Source: Cristatella mucedo (lineage: Eukaryota > Bryozoa > Phylactolaemata > Cristatellidae). Taken from it: DNA of 64,000 bases. Position 1 is the first letter of the stretch; each line of letters opens with the position of its first letter. This document shows positions 1 through 12,544 of this stretch, piece by piece. The position numbers were made by a program, and so were the translations under genes. Under the pieces are notes generated by a model. The model ran no database searches, was not told the origin of the DNA, and worked only from the letters and a program-made list of their open reading frames with translations. The stretch lies in NCBI GenBank assembly GCA_009760855.2, contig WPIO01000003.1, positions 7,461,501 to 7,525,500 on the forward strand. Direction: 5' to 3'.

Positions 1-287
1 CAGATTTTAGGTCTAAATTTCTCCAAAAAATTTACGACTACTGCCAGTATAAAATGAAATTCTCAGGAATTTTTCCTTAAGGTAGAGCAGTCCCTCTAGC
101 TCTTCAGCGTTCCGTCATTGATCGCCCATTGACGGCGACGCTATTTATCACAAAGCACTTTATTAGCGAATATCGTCTCACTCCGACATCATCGGAATTT
201 CGCACCGCGATAAAAATCACGCTGTAATGAAGGACTTCAGGCAATATATGTCAACAGTATATTTAATCTCTTCCGGTGAGCCATTAG

Positions 288-396
<109 letters not shown>

Positions 397-407
397 TTTC
401 ACATTCA

Positions 408-655
408 CTGCATTACAAAGAGATTGCATGCTTCCACTAGCCTGTGCATGCTGCCACTAACCATATTTGCATGCTTGCATGCTGACCATGTGCATGTTAC
501 CCCTAACCATGTTATGCTTGCTGTCATTGAGTATGCAACCACTAGCCATGAGATCATTCTTCCTTTACAGCGTATGTAAAGTTCCTAGAAAGAGGTTAAG
601 CTCTCTGAGGGGCGCTATATCAAATGTATTATCATTACTGTTTTTATTATAAGTC
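408..655 (+). mobile_element. LINE 3' end fragment
   Basis: Contains the repeated GCATGCTGCCACTAACCAT motif typical of the 3' end of this LINE, then the tail (TAGAAAGAGGTTAAGCTCTC) and a short ATT run. Only the untranslated 3' part remains. Confidence 0.65.
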
Positions 656-2611
656 ATTTTCAAAGATCCATTTATTTTCAATATTTATACTCGCTCTCTT
701 GCCAATTTAATCGCCAAGCCACAATTTAGACGGGTTTTTAAGTAGACCACACACAGACGTACTTGTGCTTTAAAGTTAAATGTTGAGAATATAATAAATA
801 GATTTGTCTAAAAATTGAATATTTGTTTAGGTTACCTTTTAAAATACAAACATGCTAAAAAAATGTATGTGAAGTTTTGAAGATTTCCACGTTAAAGGAA
901 AAACTCATTAAAAATGATTTTGTAAATATATCTAACCCGCAGGTCAATTGAAAGCAGCATTGCTACATCTCATATACCAACTTGTTGAATTGGTACGTCG
1001 AAGTACATGCTTGAACTCTGTTTACGAACATGCTTCTGATTGTTAAACAGTTTCGTTTAAAGTCTAGATGCGAGCCTTTTAAATTTCAAGCTCGGTTTCA
1101 AACCTTAATTCAGCTCTGCTTATGCTACTCTTAAGTAGTTTACTTCTGATTTAGTTTGAAAAAAAATTGCAATCAATGTCACAAAACGTCTACGAAATTT
1201 ACATTTTTGGATTGTGGAAATGCACAGGAAAACCCATCCAACCGATCTCATTTGTTATTTTTGGCGACGCTACTTACGGTTTCTTTCGCATTAGAACCGG
1301 TTTGCATAATGATTTTCAGTGCTTTCCTTTTACATGAAAATCGTCATTACTCTACATCCGTTTCATCATATCCTTCTCTTTTGAAAAGAACCTAAAAAAT
1401 TTGTTTATTTTTTCAACTAATCTACTCAGTATCTTTCTCAGCATTTACCTTTAATCTTTAGCTGCTCCACACTTCCTCTTAGCTTGAATTGCCGGAATTC
1501 ATATTAGATAGTACTTAACATGCTGGTTAAAGTAATTTAATTTGACAACTTAATTACCATCCAAATGCGAATTTTGGCAATTTAAGCTATGAGAAAATTT
1601 CTAAAATTTATAATGTAAGATTTTCTGGAAGGCCGCTAAAGATTAATGGTAAATTCAGAGAAAATACTGAAAAGATTGGTTTAAAATTGAATGCTTTTCA
1701 TCCACACACGCTTTCTAAGGCCATAATATATTAGGTAACAATCCCTCAGTTCTCCCCTTATTTTTCTCCTTTCATAAATCACTCTTTTTGTTTTCCTCCC
1801 CCATTTTTTCTCCATCTTTTCTTCTTATTCTACCTCTTCATTCCATCTCCCTCCCACTATTGCCTTCTGCTGTTGCAGGAAAGTATCTACTCGGAGAAAT
1901 ATTGAGGAAGAGTCAAATTCACCTTGTCAGAGCCAGTCATCAGTGGCGCCCAAAATTATATGTGAGCGAAATATTCCTTACCCGTGCTTCTTTTTGCGAT
2001 GTCAGCTTCATCCCTAGTCAATACTTTACAGTTGGCGCTGGTTACGAAAGCAATTTCTCCTAGGCTGGCAAAGAATCGACGACGGTTCAATTTAGGCAAT
2101 TAACCTCTCCTCGGTTATGTGTTTAGTGTGCGGTATTCTGGTCATAAATTACTTCATGTTCGCGCTGCACTTCCGTCAAGCGGCAAAATGGCGACCAGTA
2201 CTTCCGGGAGTGACGTGTAATACACATGAAATTCCGCTATCACTCAGCGAAGCGAGTCCACAGGCAGTGAGCTCTAGTGAGTAACTGTTTTGATAAATCA
2301 AAGGCCGCATGCCGACGCAGGCATAAACGAAACAGAACTGGTGGCTCGTAGGGTGGCTAAAGCTCTGTGAGAATACGGGCTCCATTGATGTCAGCCATCT
2401 GACCCTCCGAGCACCCCCGCAAAACGCGCTGGCCTTGAAGACATCCGCACACGGCGGCAACAGCAGCCCTGCACCTAGCGAGATGCGAGCTACCCACTGA
2501 GCGAGCGTCTGTCCATGCATGAAAAGCCAACTTTAAAATCTTCACAAAAACTTTCTCCGGCACCAAGTATACAATTTACTTATTTCCCGCTCCTGAACCT
2601 TAGTTGTATAA
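656..2611. other. No recognised feature
   Basis: AT-rich sequence. Short open frames show no family motif. A good acceptor-like site (ttctgctgttgcag at ~1878) has no recognisable exon after it. Confidence 0.5.
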
Positions 2612-2700
2612 TATTAATAATAGTAATAATACATTTGTTATAGCGCCATCAGAGAACTCCATCTCTTTATGGGCACTTTGCATTTGTATTGAGCAAATTC
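2612..2700 (-). repeat. Hairpin tail copy, minus strand
   Basis: An AAT-rich run, TTGTTATAGCGCCATCAGAG, then ATCTCTTTATGGGCACTTTG. Reversed tail of the shared family. Confidence 0.55.
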
Positions 2701-2747
2701 CTCTTAAGTTGTCTCGAACGCTCCACTCGTGAGCTGCCTCAGATATA

Positions 2748-2750
<3 letters not shown>

Positions 2751-2784
<34 letters not shown>
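2751..2784. repeat. (TA)17 microsatellite
   Basis: Uninterrupted AT dinucleotides next to a reversed LINE/SINE tail. Confidence 0.95.
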
Positions 2785-2786
<2 letters not shown>

Positions 2787-2819
2787 TGTGTAGATATAAA
2801 TAAATATAGCATTAGTAGT

Positions 2820-3715
2820 CCCGAGGATAGAACCGGTGCCTAGCTGCGGTGCGATACAACCTTAGAGCTGTTTATTCACAAACCAAAGTAGGTCTGCTTT
2901 TTGGCAGACTGCAGAGGAAAGTCACTCGTTTCATTTCTCATCCCGTTTGGGTACCAGCGAAGAACGGGTGCATAAATCTCCAATTTTTAATCGTAGCATG
3001 TGCTTGACTCATCATCCAAATGCAATCCTCAGAAAAATAGCATTCAACGCTCTAATTATGATGATTCCGGCACCGTTTTAATGGCCATAATTTTAAGTAA
3101 CAGTGGATAAAAAATGACCGGCATCCCAGCATGAAAAGGTCTGCACGATTCAGAGTCGATGCTACATGCGCAGCAGTCACCCGAGAAAATCATTCACGGA
3201 ACATGACTTTTAAGTTGAGGTTAATAGCGGGATTTCAGAATTTGTAGTACCTGCCTCTTATTTTGCATTTTTTCGTGACTTTGCTTCGCAACCTGACCGT
3301 GGAGAAGAAGATTTTTAGTAAGCGGCCAATGTTCACAATCGGGATGTTTCATGTACTTTTCTTCGAATTCAACCCACTTGTGCCTTTTTGCTAGCGCTAC
3401 AGTCTCACTCTGTGAAATCTCCGGCCAACATGCGGAATTTTACCATCTCCCTGTTCTCATATTATAACTCTGTACGTAAAGGAACTCTCTCTCTCTCTCT
3501 TCTGGAATTTGTATTCGACTCCATTTGCGTCCTGCTTTGCAATGCCAAATAAATCTAGCACCTCTTTTTTAAAATGTTCGATCGAAATTTTGTGATGTGC
3601 TAGCATAAGTGGGCGACGGCCTCGGTGGATGCAGTAGCGAGTCCCAGGATAAGATTAGCAAGCTTGCCGCTTCTCCTCCTTGGAACTTTCAGTTAATTAT
3701 GAAAACGCGTTGAAG
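2820..3715. other. No recognised feature
   Basis: Unique-looking sequence with a short CT run near 3488. No gene or repeat recognised. Confidence 0.5.
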
Positions 3716-3719
3716 ATAA

Positions 3720-3875
3720 CTTGAATCAAGGCACCCTTGAGACTGTAATTACCCGGCGCCATGTGCTCGCCTTCAGTGACCATGGTCATGGGCTCGACCC
3801 CGACGGCATATTAACGCACATTGATAGATTAATTTATTTAAGGGTGCTATGCAAATTGTATTATATATTTAAATA
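3720..3875 (+). mobile_element. tRNA-derived SINE, family 1, diverged
   Basis: GTGCTCGCCTTCAGTGACCA, GGTCATGGGCTCGACCCC, GGCATATTAACG and GGGTGCTATGCAAATTG are in the family order; the first half of the tail is eroded. Confidence 0.6.
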
Positions 3876-3954
3876 TATTAATATTTACATTTTATTTTAT
3901 TTTATATTTTTAGCCTTGGTACCACGAAATATTCTGAGCCCATCCTAAAAATAT

Positions 3955-4108
3955 ATATAATGCAAATAATTTGTAAAGGGCCCTCAGAGAACTTTATTTC
4001 TAATCGGGCGCTTCGCGTCCCACGACCGCGCTCAGCAAATACCTTGACAACTTCGACACAGGTCAAGGCGAGCGCCTCAGCCACTGGGCCAAACTAGCAC
4101 GCTGTAAA
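3955..4108 (-). mobile_element. tRNA-derived SINE, family 1, minus strand, internal deletion
   Basis: Reversed tail (GGGCCCTCAGAGAACTTTAT) and reversed A-box region (CACTGGGCCAAACTAGCACG) are present; the B box is lost. Confidence 0.65.
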
Positions 4109-4185
4109 TTTAGGAGATGTTACACTAGGCAATAAGCGAGCGAATACACATATTTCGAGGTTGTAGCCTGATACTGCGAGAAAAA

Positions 4186-5370
4186 AGTATGCGTCTCGTA
4201 TATACGCCCTGGGAGAGTACACCCAGTTTCGGAAAGGCCGCGGTAGGCGATCAAGAAGCAACGCCGCTAGAGCCTTCTCTCTGTAACAACAGAATTCTCA
4301 AGCAACCAGAGTGGATATAACTCTTGCTGCCATCCACGGGGGTCTTTCGGTGGAACAAATTCATACAATCGGCAGGGGTGCAACAGCCGTTCAGGAGGGG
4401 GGTCACTTGACCGGGTCAATTGACGTCACGCAACGGGCACGGCTCTCAGCGGGCGGCCCCGGGGGCCGCCCGCTGAGAGCTGCTCGCTGCTCTTGCAGTG
4501 TCAGCGTCCCTGTTCCACCGTGCGGATTCCTCATCGAGTGCCACGAAGTATCGTACAATCGTACCGCATGCTATTGGCCTTCAAAACAAAAGACTCATGA
4601 AACCACGACGGTGAACGTAAGGGAAGGGGGAAGGAACCTAGCTGGTAGAGGCGTGCCTCCGTAAGAGCTGTGAAATATATTGCAATTATACTTGTGTCTA
4701 AATACCGGGGGAGAATTATCATTTATTTAATTAACTAATTGATTAAGAATATTTTATTTGAGAGACGTCGAATGCTTACAGCTCTTATGGTTCGACAGCC
4801 TCTGACGAGTGCCTCACGGCGCTGGGTCCCGCTCGGTTCGTATGGCAGAAACTGGGTACTAACTTTACCTAGCTTGCACAGCTCCTAAAGAATCTTCAAT
4901 TATAGTAAAACATTTATTCAATATTTCAAGTAAAAATTACATGTCTCGTATATACGCCCTGGGAGGGTACACTCAGTTGCGGAAAGGCCGCGGTAGGCGA
5001 GCAAGACCCATAGCCTCTGGTGCCTGCTCTCTATAGCAACCAATTCGCAGAGCCCGTGTGGATGTAGCTCCTGTTGGCATCCACGGGGGTGGTTTGGTGG
5101 AAAAAATTCTTAAAATTCAACAAAAATTATATAGTTTTAGCATATTTAAATTATTTAGTTAGTTTTTTTAAAATAGCAACAAGTTTTAATCGGCAGGACA
5201 AGTTCGCAACTCCTAATGCCCAGACCAGCCTTGACCCATGTTGGCTAACCCCGAACTTCCTGGTTTTACTGCCTCGCCGACCCCTTAATGCGCTCTCTTG
5301 CACACCTCTGCAGGGGTTGCAGTGTTACGGTAGCAGCGTCCTTCTTTGTGCACCGTATGTAGCGCTGCTG
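4186..5370 (+). repeat. Local direct duplication (units at ~4186-4357 and ~4938-5101)
   Basis: Both units begin TCTCGTATATACGCCCTGGG and share CGGAAAGGCCGCGGTAGGCG and CATCCACGGGGGT. Weaker similarity continues to ~4530 and ~5370; the second unit carries an extra AT-rich stretch (~5101-5190). Function unknown; it could be a higher-order or dispersed repeat. Confidence 0.65.
4442..4480. repeat. 19-bp perfect GC-rich inverted repeat, one-base loop
   Basis: Left arm GCTCTCAGCGGGCGGCCCC, right arm its exact complement. It would form a very stable hairpin or cruciform and sits inside the first duplicated unit. Confidence 0.9.
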
Positions 5371-5985
5371 CGGCGATGCTTATTGCGAGCTGAGCTCTGT
5401 GGCACATATACGTGACAGCTTGCTCGCCTCTTTGAAACCTTCGCTCCTGCTGCTGCGAGTTCTCTGTATTTTAGGAAGTTACGTGGGTTGACAAAGCCGC
5501 CATCCTACCATGAGCGAAACACCTCTCTTCGATGAAAATATTCTCTACATGCCTGCTGATGACCGTATGTTTGTCCACCCACCGGGCCTGAGCCAACCCC
5601 TATCTGGGCCCTACTTTGTGTGCATCTGTTAAAGTCCTTCTCTGCTGGTCGCTGCCGTTCCTGTAGCTGTCACCGCCGGCATCTTGATTGTCCCCCTGCG
5701 GTGCGCACCATCCTGAGGTCAGTTGTAGTCGTCTTGATTACATCTTGCTCCAGGGATAACCCCCCCCCCCATACACTTGGCACTTATGCCAGGGGCACTG
5801 CCGAGCGAGCCAAGTGCACGGCCATGTACACGACTCGTGGCGCAGACTACGCTATCTGGTAGGCACCTCTGTGTGCTTGTGTGTTCGCGAGTGCTTGTAA
5901 GCCTGCTCCTAATGCAACCTTGTTTGGGATGGGAACTGATTGTGCCGAATTTTGGGTGTTGGAATCTGGGATGGGAACTGATTGT
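5371..5985. other. No recognised gene; GC-richer sequence
   Basis: CTG/GCC-rich, with a poly-C at ~5761. Open frames of 60-110 codons overlap in several frames and none carries a motif. Confidence 0.45.
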
Positions 5986-6104
5986 CTCCCTCTCTCTCTT
6001 TCTCTATCTCTCTATCTATCTATCTATCTATCTCTCGCTCTATCTCTCTCTCTCTCTTTCTCTATCTCTCTATCTATCTATCTCCCTTCCCCTCTCTCTC
6101 TCTT

Positions 6105-6138
<34 letters not shown>

Positions 6139-6139
6139 C

Positions 6140-6186
<47 letters not shown>

Positions 6187-6206
6187 CCTTCCTCTCTCTT
6201 TCCCTG
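5986..6206. repeat. Compound CT/CTAT/CCCTTC polypyrimidine array
   Basis: About 220 bases with higher-order units: a block of CT, CTAT repeats and CCCTTCCC recurs about three times, suggesting growth by unequal exchange. Confidence 0.9.
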
Positions 6207-6799
6207 ATCATTATTTTTGTTTCTGGGAGGGGCTGTTGGCAGTAGGGTGTTCTGAATCTCAACTTCTTGCAAATTAGAGACCCATTTTTTCTGTTCCTTG
6301 TAGTTTTACATATTCAAGGCCAGATGGCACACCACATTTCTTGGTTTACACTCATCCTTCCATCCTACTGGCACTCACTGGTGCACTGACACTAGTCTCT
6401 AGTCCCTACATGTGCTAGATTGTCACGTGACTCGTAACCACTCAGGCAACCCTTGAGAGCATCATATCTCCACTTCTCCGATTGTATGCCCTCGCAGACC
6501 GTGGCAGGTCGAGGTGGCCTTTCATACTGATGAGGATAGTTGGCTTACAGTTCATCAGGCAACTACTGCTTTTTTGTCTGAGCAGATAACTGATTTTTCT
6601 ATTGCTCATTAATTGCTGTTTTGCCTTAATTGCTTAGAGACTGCATGCAAGCATATTAGTCACACGTGGCTGTTTTTTTCTTACAGATACGAATGCATGC
6701 ACGCACACGCAAACACATGCACAGAGTCACACGTGTGCATATCTGCGCACGTGTAATTACACATATCCGAGCACACACATTTAGCTTTGGGTTGTGATA

Positions 6800-6890
6800 A
6801 AAATAATAATATTATGTCGTTTTTAGATATTCCTAAGAGAACTTAATCTCTATCCAGGCACTTTGCAACTACAGTGGTGCTCTCTATGCA
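6800..6890 (-). repeat. SINE family 1 tail fragment, minus strand
   Basis: AAATAATAATATTATGTCG, then CTAAGAGAACTTAATCTCTA and CCAGGCACTTTGC; the tRNA-like half is missing. Confidence 0.5.
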
Positions 6891-6894
6891 TCAC

Positions 6895-7010
6895 TCAGGT
6901 AACGAGTTTTCGTCCTGCTGCAAGCAATCCTGTATTGCCCACTGCAACCAGGTGAGGGCTTGGTAGCCACTAGGCTTTTTCTGTCACTATATAAAGGAAT
7001 ATGTGTCATC
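6895..7010 (+). repeat. SINE family 2 fragment, plus strand
   Basis: TCCTGTATTGCCCACTGCAA, then a body and GTCACTATATAAAGGAATAT. The B box is lost. Confidence 0.4.
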
Positions 7011-7894
7011 ATCCAACGCTATTTATGTAACTTCTACTTTACACGCATGTAGACAATACCTACACTCACTCAACCATGCATGCTCAAAGACTACCATTGC
7101 AGTTATGAATCCAGATGGTACCGGGTTTCTCAATAAGATGGTATAGAGATGCCATGATAAGTGTAAGCAAGCAGCCATGCTTGCGTGAAAGTGAATCGCT
7201 TTTTGTGGAATTAATCGTGTCTGCATTCAGGATACATCATTTCCTGTGTGCCTACATTAATACACATGCTAAACTTCAGCATTTAATTATTAAATGACTT
7301 GATTGGAGGTGGCACCACCATAGTTTTTAATCACTCTGTATTGGAGTTGACTTACCCTGATGGGAGGTGGCACCACACCATAATTTGTAATCACTCTCTG
7401 TATTGGGGTTCAGGAAGCTACTAATCCTCAAGCTTAATTGAGGAGCAATTGTTGCCATCACTGACATGGATCCTCAAACAAGAGTTCTCGTGGTGAGGTA
7501 CGAATAGTTGACGATCGTAAGCTGCCTCCCTCGTTATCCAACGGGTTGTCTGTCGATTGGGTTCAGAAATCGCTCATGCCTGGCCATGTTAGAGTCTGTA
7601 TGCTGGTTTGTAATACTTTGAATACAATGGTGGGTTTATGTACAACCTGGTCTGCTGCAGCCCTATAGCATTGCTCCTCCCTTGCCCAATTTTACAATGC
7701 TCCGATGGTGCTTTATTAACATACTGCTTCACTTATTGTCGCATACTAATATCGGAAGTAGTGAACTTTTATTTATCAGTCCACACAACTCTGCTCAGTA
7801 GCCTAAGTCAATGAGGCGGTGTTCCTATCCGATTGCAGATAGCCAAGTTTTTGCATTTTAGAAAGTTGATGCTGGATAATTCTGGTGAGCGCTA

Positions 7895-7975
7895 ATAATA
7901 AAAATAATAGTGTTTTCTTGAGCATCTTGAGAGAATTAAGTCTCTTCCTGGGACTTAAATACTGCAGGCTAGAAA
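7895..7975 (-). repeat. Hairpin tail copy, minus strand, diverged
   Basis: AATAATAAAAATAATAG run, then GAGAGAATTAAGTCTCTTCC. The hairpin core is recognisable; flanks are not. Confidence 0.4.
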
Positions 7976-9819
7976 GGAAGCATATAAACCTATTAATTTT
8001 AGTAGCTTCCACATTTTAAACTTGCGTATGCATATTAAGAACGATTTACATAGATGATGCAAATGCTGTGAGGAGTAGGTAGGTTTATAGCATTTGCTTT
8101 GAAGGTTTCAATGTAACGGATGACGTGCTATCAGTGTGCACAGGGTTCTAGGCTTTAGGTGTATGTGACCATAAGTACTATTTATTCTGGATCGACTTTT
8201 TTATCTGGCGATTATAGGCTATAGTGTGTATGTCAGCAGGTATTCACAGTGTAGCCAATACCAGTAATGCCATATGCAGGGGCTAGGAAATCGACCCGGT
8301 AGTCCAGTCATGCTGCCCAACACCTCACTTTCCCTGAATCTCTGTAAGCCCCCTCCCCTGTTGGGAGCCCCTGCCAAGCTTGCTAGTGTGTACTAGGCAG
8401 TTTGATGAAGCCAATACTTTTTAGGGAAGGAGCAATCGGTGCTAAATAGGTATCTCCAGACTGTGAGCCGTCCATGTCTAGCTTCGCCAGCTGTCTACCG
8501 AGGGGAGCCAACACCCAGCTTTATATATAGTAGAGCTTAAGATGTATTCCTAGTTTTTTGCTTGCTGCATGCTGCTTTAGGGTCGATCAGATGGGGCTAA
8601 GAATCCGACTGAGGCTAAAGCGATATACCAGGGCTTGTGTGGCTTCCTATTTTGCCTGTCTCGCCAGAGCATGGGCTTAGCAGCTACCAAATTGGCATGT
8701 TGGTATCAAGGCCTTTGGCAATCCACTTCCGAATGGATCACTAAGAGACGAGCTAGAGTCGTTTTAGATTTTTCCATCAATGGAATTGCCAAAATATTTA
8801 CCTTTCACACCTTGCACGGTATGCTGCAAACCAGGCTCGATCTAACTGCTGCAAGTCCTGTAAGAAGAGGCATGGCCAAGGGGGCAGGGGCATTATGGCC
8901 CCGCCCCATAGACAGAGGGAAGTATCTATAAACGGGGGGGGGCATATTTACCCAGGCCCAAGGGGTAAGAGCAGTGTATCTTGCCCCAACCTTAAAATCT
9001 TGACCTTGCCCCTAACCTGAAAATCCTTGCTCCACCCCTGCCCATAAGCATCATGACATTCAGTTATGTCTCGTTAATGGTTGCTCTAGCCCAGCTAAAT
9101 TAATGAGCTGCACGTGCCCATCAATAAGTGCCCCAAATATAGCTTCCTCTGAACCCAAGGAATCAATTGGCTTTTAGTCAATTACCTGTAATTAGAAGGA
9201 AGCTATGTATACTGTTTATTTTTTATTTTTGGAGATGCGGAAATTCTCTGAAAAGCGTCACTGCTGGTGACCTCAAGAGTGTCCATATAAGGTAGAGTGC
9301 AATCCTCTGAACAATCCTAGCAACGACTAAGTCATGGAGTTGTCTGAATTATAAATTTCTACGTTTTTTTTACCCATTGCCCTGGCTGAAATATTTCACT
9401 GTTGAAAGACTGCCTAGTGTGACACACTCTGACTTTGTCTGGGCTGTTTCTGCCAAAGACTTCCCAGAATGTAATCTTTTCCAGTAGCTGTTCTGCAGCT
9501 GTATGCAGGCTTTCAGAATGTATCTGCCTCTGCATATGATTCATCACCTTCCGTGAGGATGGCTGACAACTTCCTTGTGTTGGTCGTGGCCATTCTAGTG
9601 TCTAAGTGGGGCACAGATCGGTGTTGCACTAACGGTAATTCAACGTTGGAGGCATTGTTGTCGCAGGTTTGCTTGTAATAATAATGAGGATGGTGGTGAT
9701 GCATTTGTATGGCACACTTCGAGGAGTAAATCTCTAACTAGGCACCTAACATATGCTGCAAAGGAATTATATCGATTGGTTGGTGATTTTCTTATGCAAC
9801 GACATCTATTCTCCTGCTG
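7976..9819. other. No recognised feature
   Basis: The region includes the 98-codon frame at 8635-8931, which has no recognised motif, and a poly-G near 8934. Confidence 0.45.
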
Positions 9820-10045
9820 GTGACTGTGGCACATCCTTTCCACCCTTCCTCAGCTGCGACTTCCATGCAACTCACTACCTCAGCTGCCCTTCTGACTCAG
9901 CCATGCTTCTCACTTTCTCTTTGTTGTGTGAGATGAAGTCTGTTGGCTACCGAATTCATATCGAAAACCGCTTAGGCTTTGAGTTTGCTGTATTAAACTG
10001 TCCTGCCACAAAGTTTTTGTGGAGTTACTGATGGAGATACATTGC
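9820..10045 (+). repeat. Unclassified dispersed repeat, family 3
   Basis: About 220 bases with TCACTACCTCAGCTG, TCTGACTCAGCCATGCTTCT, TGTGAGATGAAGTCTGTTGG, CCGCTTAGGCTTTGAGT and a TGTGGAGTTACTGATGGAGA end. Four copies in this window; no protein or clear Pol III box recognised. Confidence 0.65.
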
Positions 10046-10164
10046 ATTACATAGCATTGCACATGCTTCACCTGTTTATGGCCATGGCACTTAATGACAC
10101 CAGCCATGGTGGTCGGCTCCAGCTCCTTCTTTTAACTTCAGTCGCTAAGCCGTGGGTACCTACG

Positions 10165-10567
10165 GCAGTACTGAAACCTCGAATCCTTTGGAGACCGTGC
10201 ATTTAGTTCGTATGCTCCCAAAGCCTGGAACTTTCTCCCGACCTGCGTCAGAACATCCCCTGACCTGACTACATTTAAAAAGAACTCAAAAACACCTATT
10301 TAGGACAGCATTTAGTAGGTCCCTGCGATTCGTCCTTCATGTGCTTACGCGTGCTGACACTGTGCATGCTGCCACTAACCATACGTGCATGCTGACCCTG
10401 TGCATGTCACCCCTAACCATGTTATTCATTTTGTTTGTTTATCAAGCATGGTTTTACTCACCATTCAATTGCATTTCCCTTTGCAGCAAATGTAAAGCCC
10501 CTAGAGAGAGATTTAGTTCTCTAAGGGTGCTTTATCGAGTGCATTATTATTATTATTATTATTATTA
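10165..10567 (+). mobile_element. LINE 3' end with hairpin tail and ATT run
   Basis: Starts in the C-terminal coding part (CTTTGGAGACCGTGCATTTA, AAAGCCTGGAACTTTC) and runs through the 3' UTR to the hairpin tail and (ATT)n. Truncated at its 5' end, as usual for target-primed reverse transcription. Confidence 0.8.
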
Positions 10568-10954
10568 ATGTGGTGCCATGGGAACCGATATATCAGTTGT
10601 GGGGCATTGGTAGCATTGCTGCCTTTTGCTTTGCTGCCGCAACCCACATGTCATTAAATGCAGCTTTATTGTAAGTGCAGGCAGAGTATGGTATTGACCT
10701 TGTCTATAGCAGCCCAACCGAAAATATCTTGTTATTATTTAAATCCTGACTCGACTTTGCACCAGAAAGACCTTAAAAGTTCGCTGGTTCCTTAGGTACG
10801 TTTGGTCTGCTTTTCCTGACCTATCCCATCAGTCTCCAGCTCTGATGCTGGAAGACTGAACCTTAGATTTGGCACTCATCTATCGCTCCAGCTATGTCGT
10901 AGTGGCACTAGGTCGTTGCCTCACAGAGATTGAACTGGACTTCTGTCACACCCC

Positions 10955-11100
10955 TGAGTAAGGCGCTTTTGCTTCATGACTCAGGCAGCTTGTGGGTTCA
11001 AGTTCTGCAGCCGGTAATCCTTTGTCTACTTCAGGGAGGTGATCGCTCAGGCTTTTCTGCTGCTCTATAAAAGAGGCTGTTGAATCAGCTGTCTTTTCTT
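10955..11100 (+). mobile_element. tRNA-derived SINE, family 2, plus strand, diverged
   Basis: Starts with AGTAAGGCGCTTTTGCTTC, has GTGGGTTCAAGTTCTGCAGC (B box) and ends CTATAAAAGAGGCTGTTGAA, TCAGCTG. Confidence 0.6.
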
Positions 11101-12544
11101 TTTTTTAACCTCATGCGTTTCAAGTCGTAGGTCAAATTCTAAAGAGGATGAGACATTATTCGTGTTTACTTATTTAATGGTAGCACGTTAATAATATCCT
11201 ATACGGCCGTGGGAGCACCATATAATTCTAACTTCTGGTTCTGGTATTTATATTATTTTTAATATACGTATTTGGGCTGTATCACCACCATCAATACATC
11301 TTAAGACTATTGAACGATATCAAGCCATGCCTCAATTGAAAGCGATCTCTTTGGAAGAGCTCTATGCCATGGCAAACTGCTAACAGGGATCAGTGCTCTA
11401 ATTAAGATGACTTGGCCACGATGTCTCAAGTAATTTTGCAAGCTGTGGTTCTGCTGTCAACGCAACAGAAACTTGCTTGAGCAGAACAACTGTCCTCCGA
11501 TAGGTTTTTATTCATAGATATTCATTTATTCATATTTACTCATATTTTTACTCATATTCATAGTTACTTTCAGTTGACTACTGATCGAAAGCATCCAGAA
11601 TAATTCCTGTGACTTTCTTTATTTTGCACTATATACTATATATCTATTAAATGAGTTCTCTTCCGAGTTCATCTTCTTGTACTGATAGGGAATGCTTTAG
11701 CCCCTGTTTCTGTTCAAACCAGCCGAGCTGCCAGCACAGGAAGTGCTTTCATGCTGCAGCTGGCTGCTTCCCTGTTTTGCTCATGAGCCGAGCAGTGGAA
11801 GGTGCCGGAAAGTCATTATAAAGAGATTTACTGCTATGAAAAGCTCCTCCAAAGGAACTGCAAGGGCGATTGTAGTTTCTCGTCCCACTGATTTACTCAG
11901 GCATCGATGGTGGACTGCCTGCCACACTCTTTGGTAGCTTTAGCATGCAGCTAGCCTGCGAAGGTGACTTGGCCTGCGAAGGCTGTAGCAATGGTTAATT
12001 GATTGACCTTTGGGGGGAGTCATGGGTAGGCAACTGAGGAAGTCGGAGCATTGGGGTGAGGGACGCCGGCCTGTGCCGCATTTGCCGAGGGCTCCGTCGC
12101 GAGTTCTGTCGAAATACACCACCAGACATTCACTGCTGCTAAACGTAAAATTTTTATCAGTCACTACCTTTCACGATAATGGTTGAATGTAGGTTTGCTC
12201 GAGAGCTTTACTCGTTCCTAAACTCAGCCCGAGAGCTTTAGTCGTCCCTAATAACAGCCAGACCATGACTGCCTGCCGAACACCAAGCGTCCAAATCGTT
12301 ATGGGAAACTTATATGGTATATGAACAGCTAATACGCCGTCGTTTGTTCATAGAGAGCCAGTGAACTTTGGGCTATGTGCATAGTGCCCATAGCAGGATG
12401 AGCAGGGAGTGAGCTGGCTCCTGTCAAACGACGACTGTCAAACGACGACGTAGCAGCGCCGAATTAGCTGCTTTATGGCACTGTGCTCATAGCCGAAAGT
12501 TTGCTCAATCTATAAATAGACGACGCCGTATTAGTTTATATGAA
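11101..12544. other. No recognised feature
   Basis: Nothing identified on either strand apart from a short local repeat of GAGAGCTTTA (~12200 and ~12230). Confidence 0.45.
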
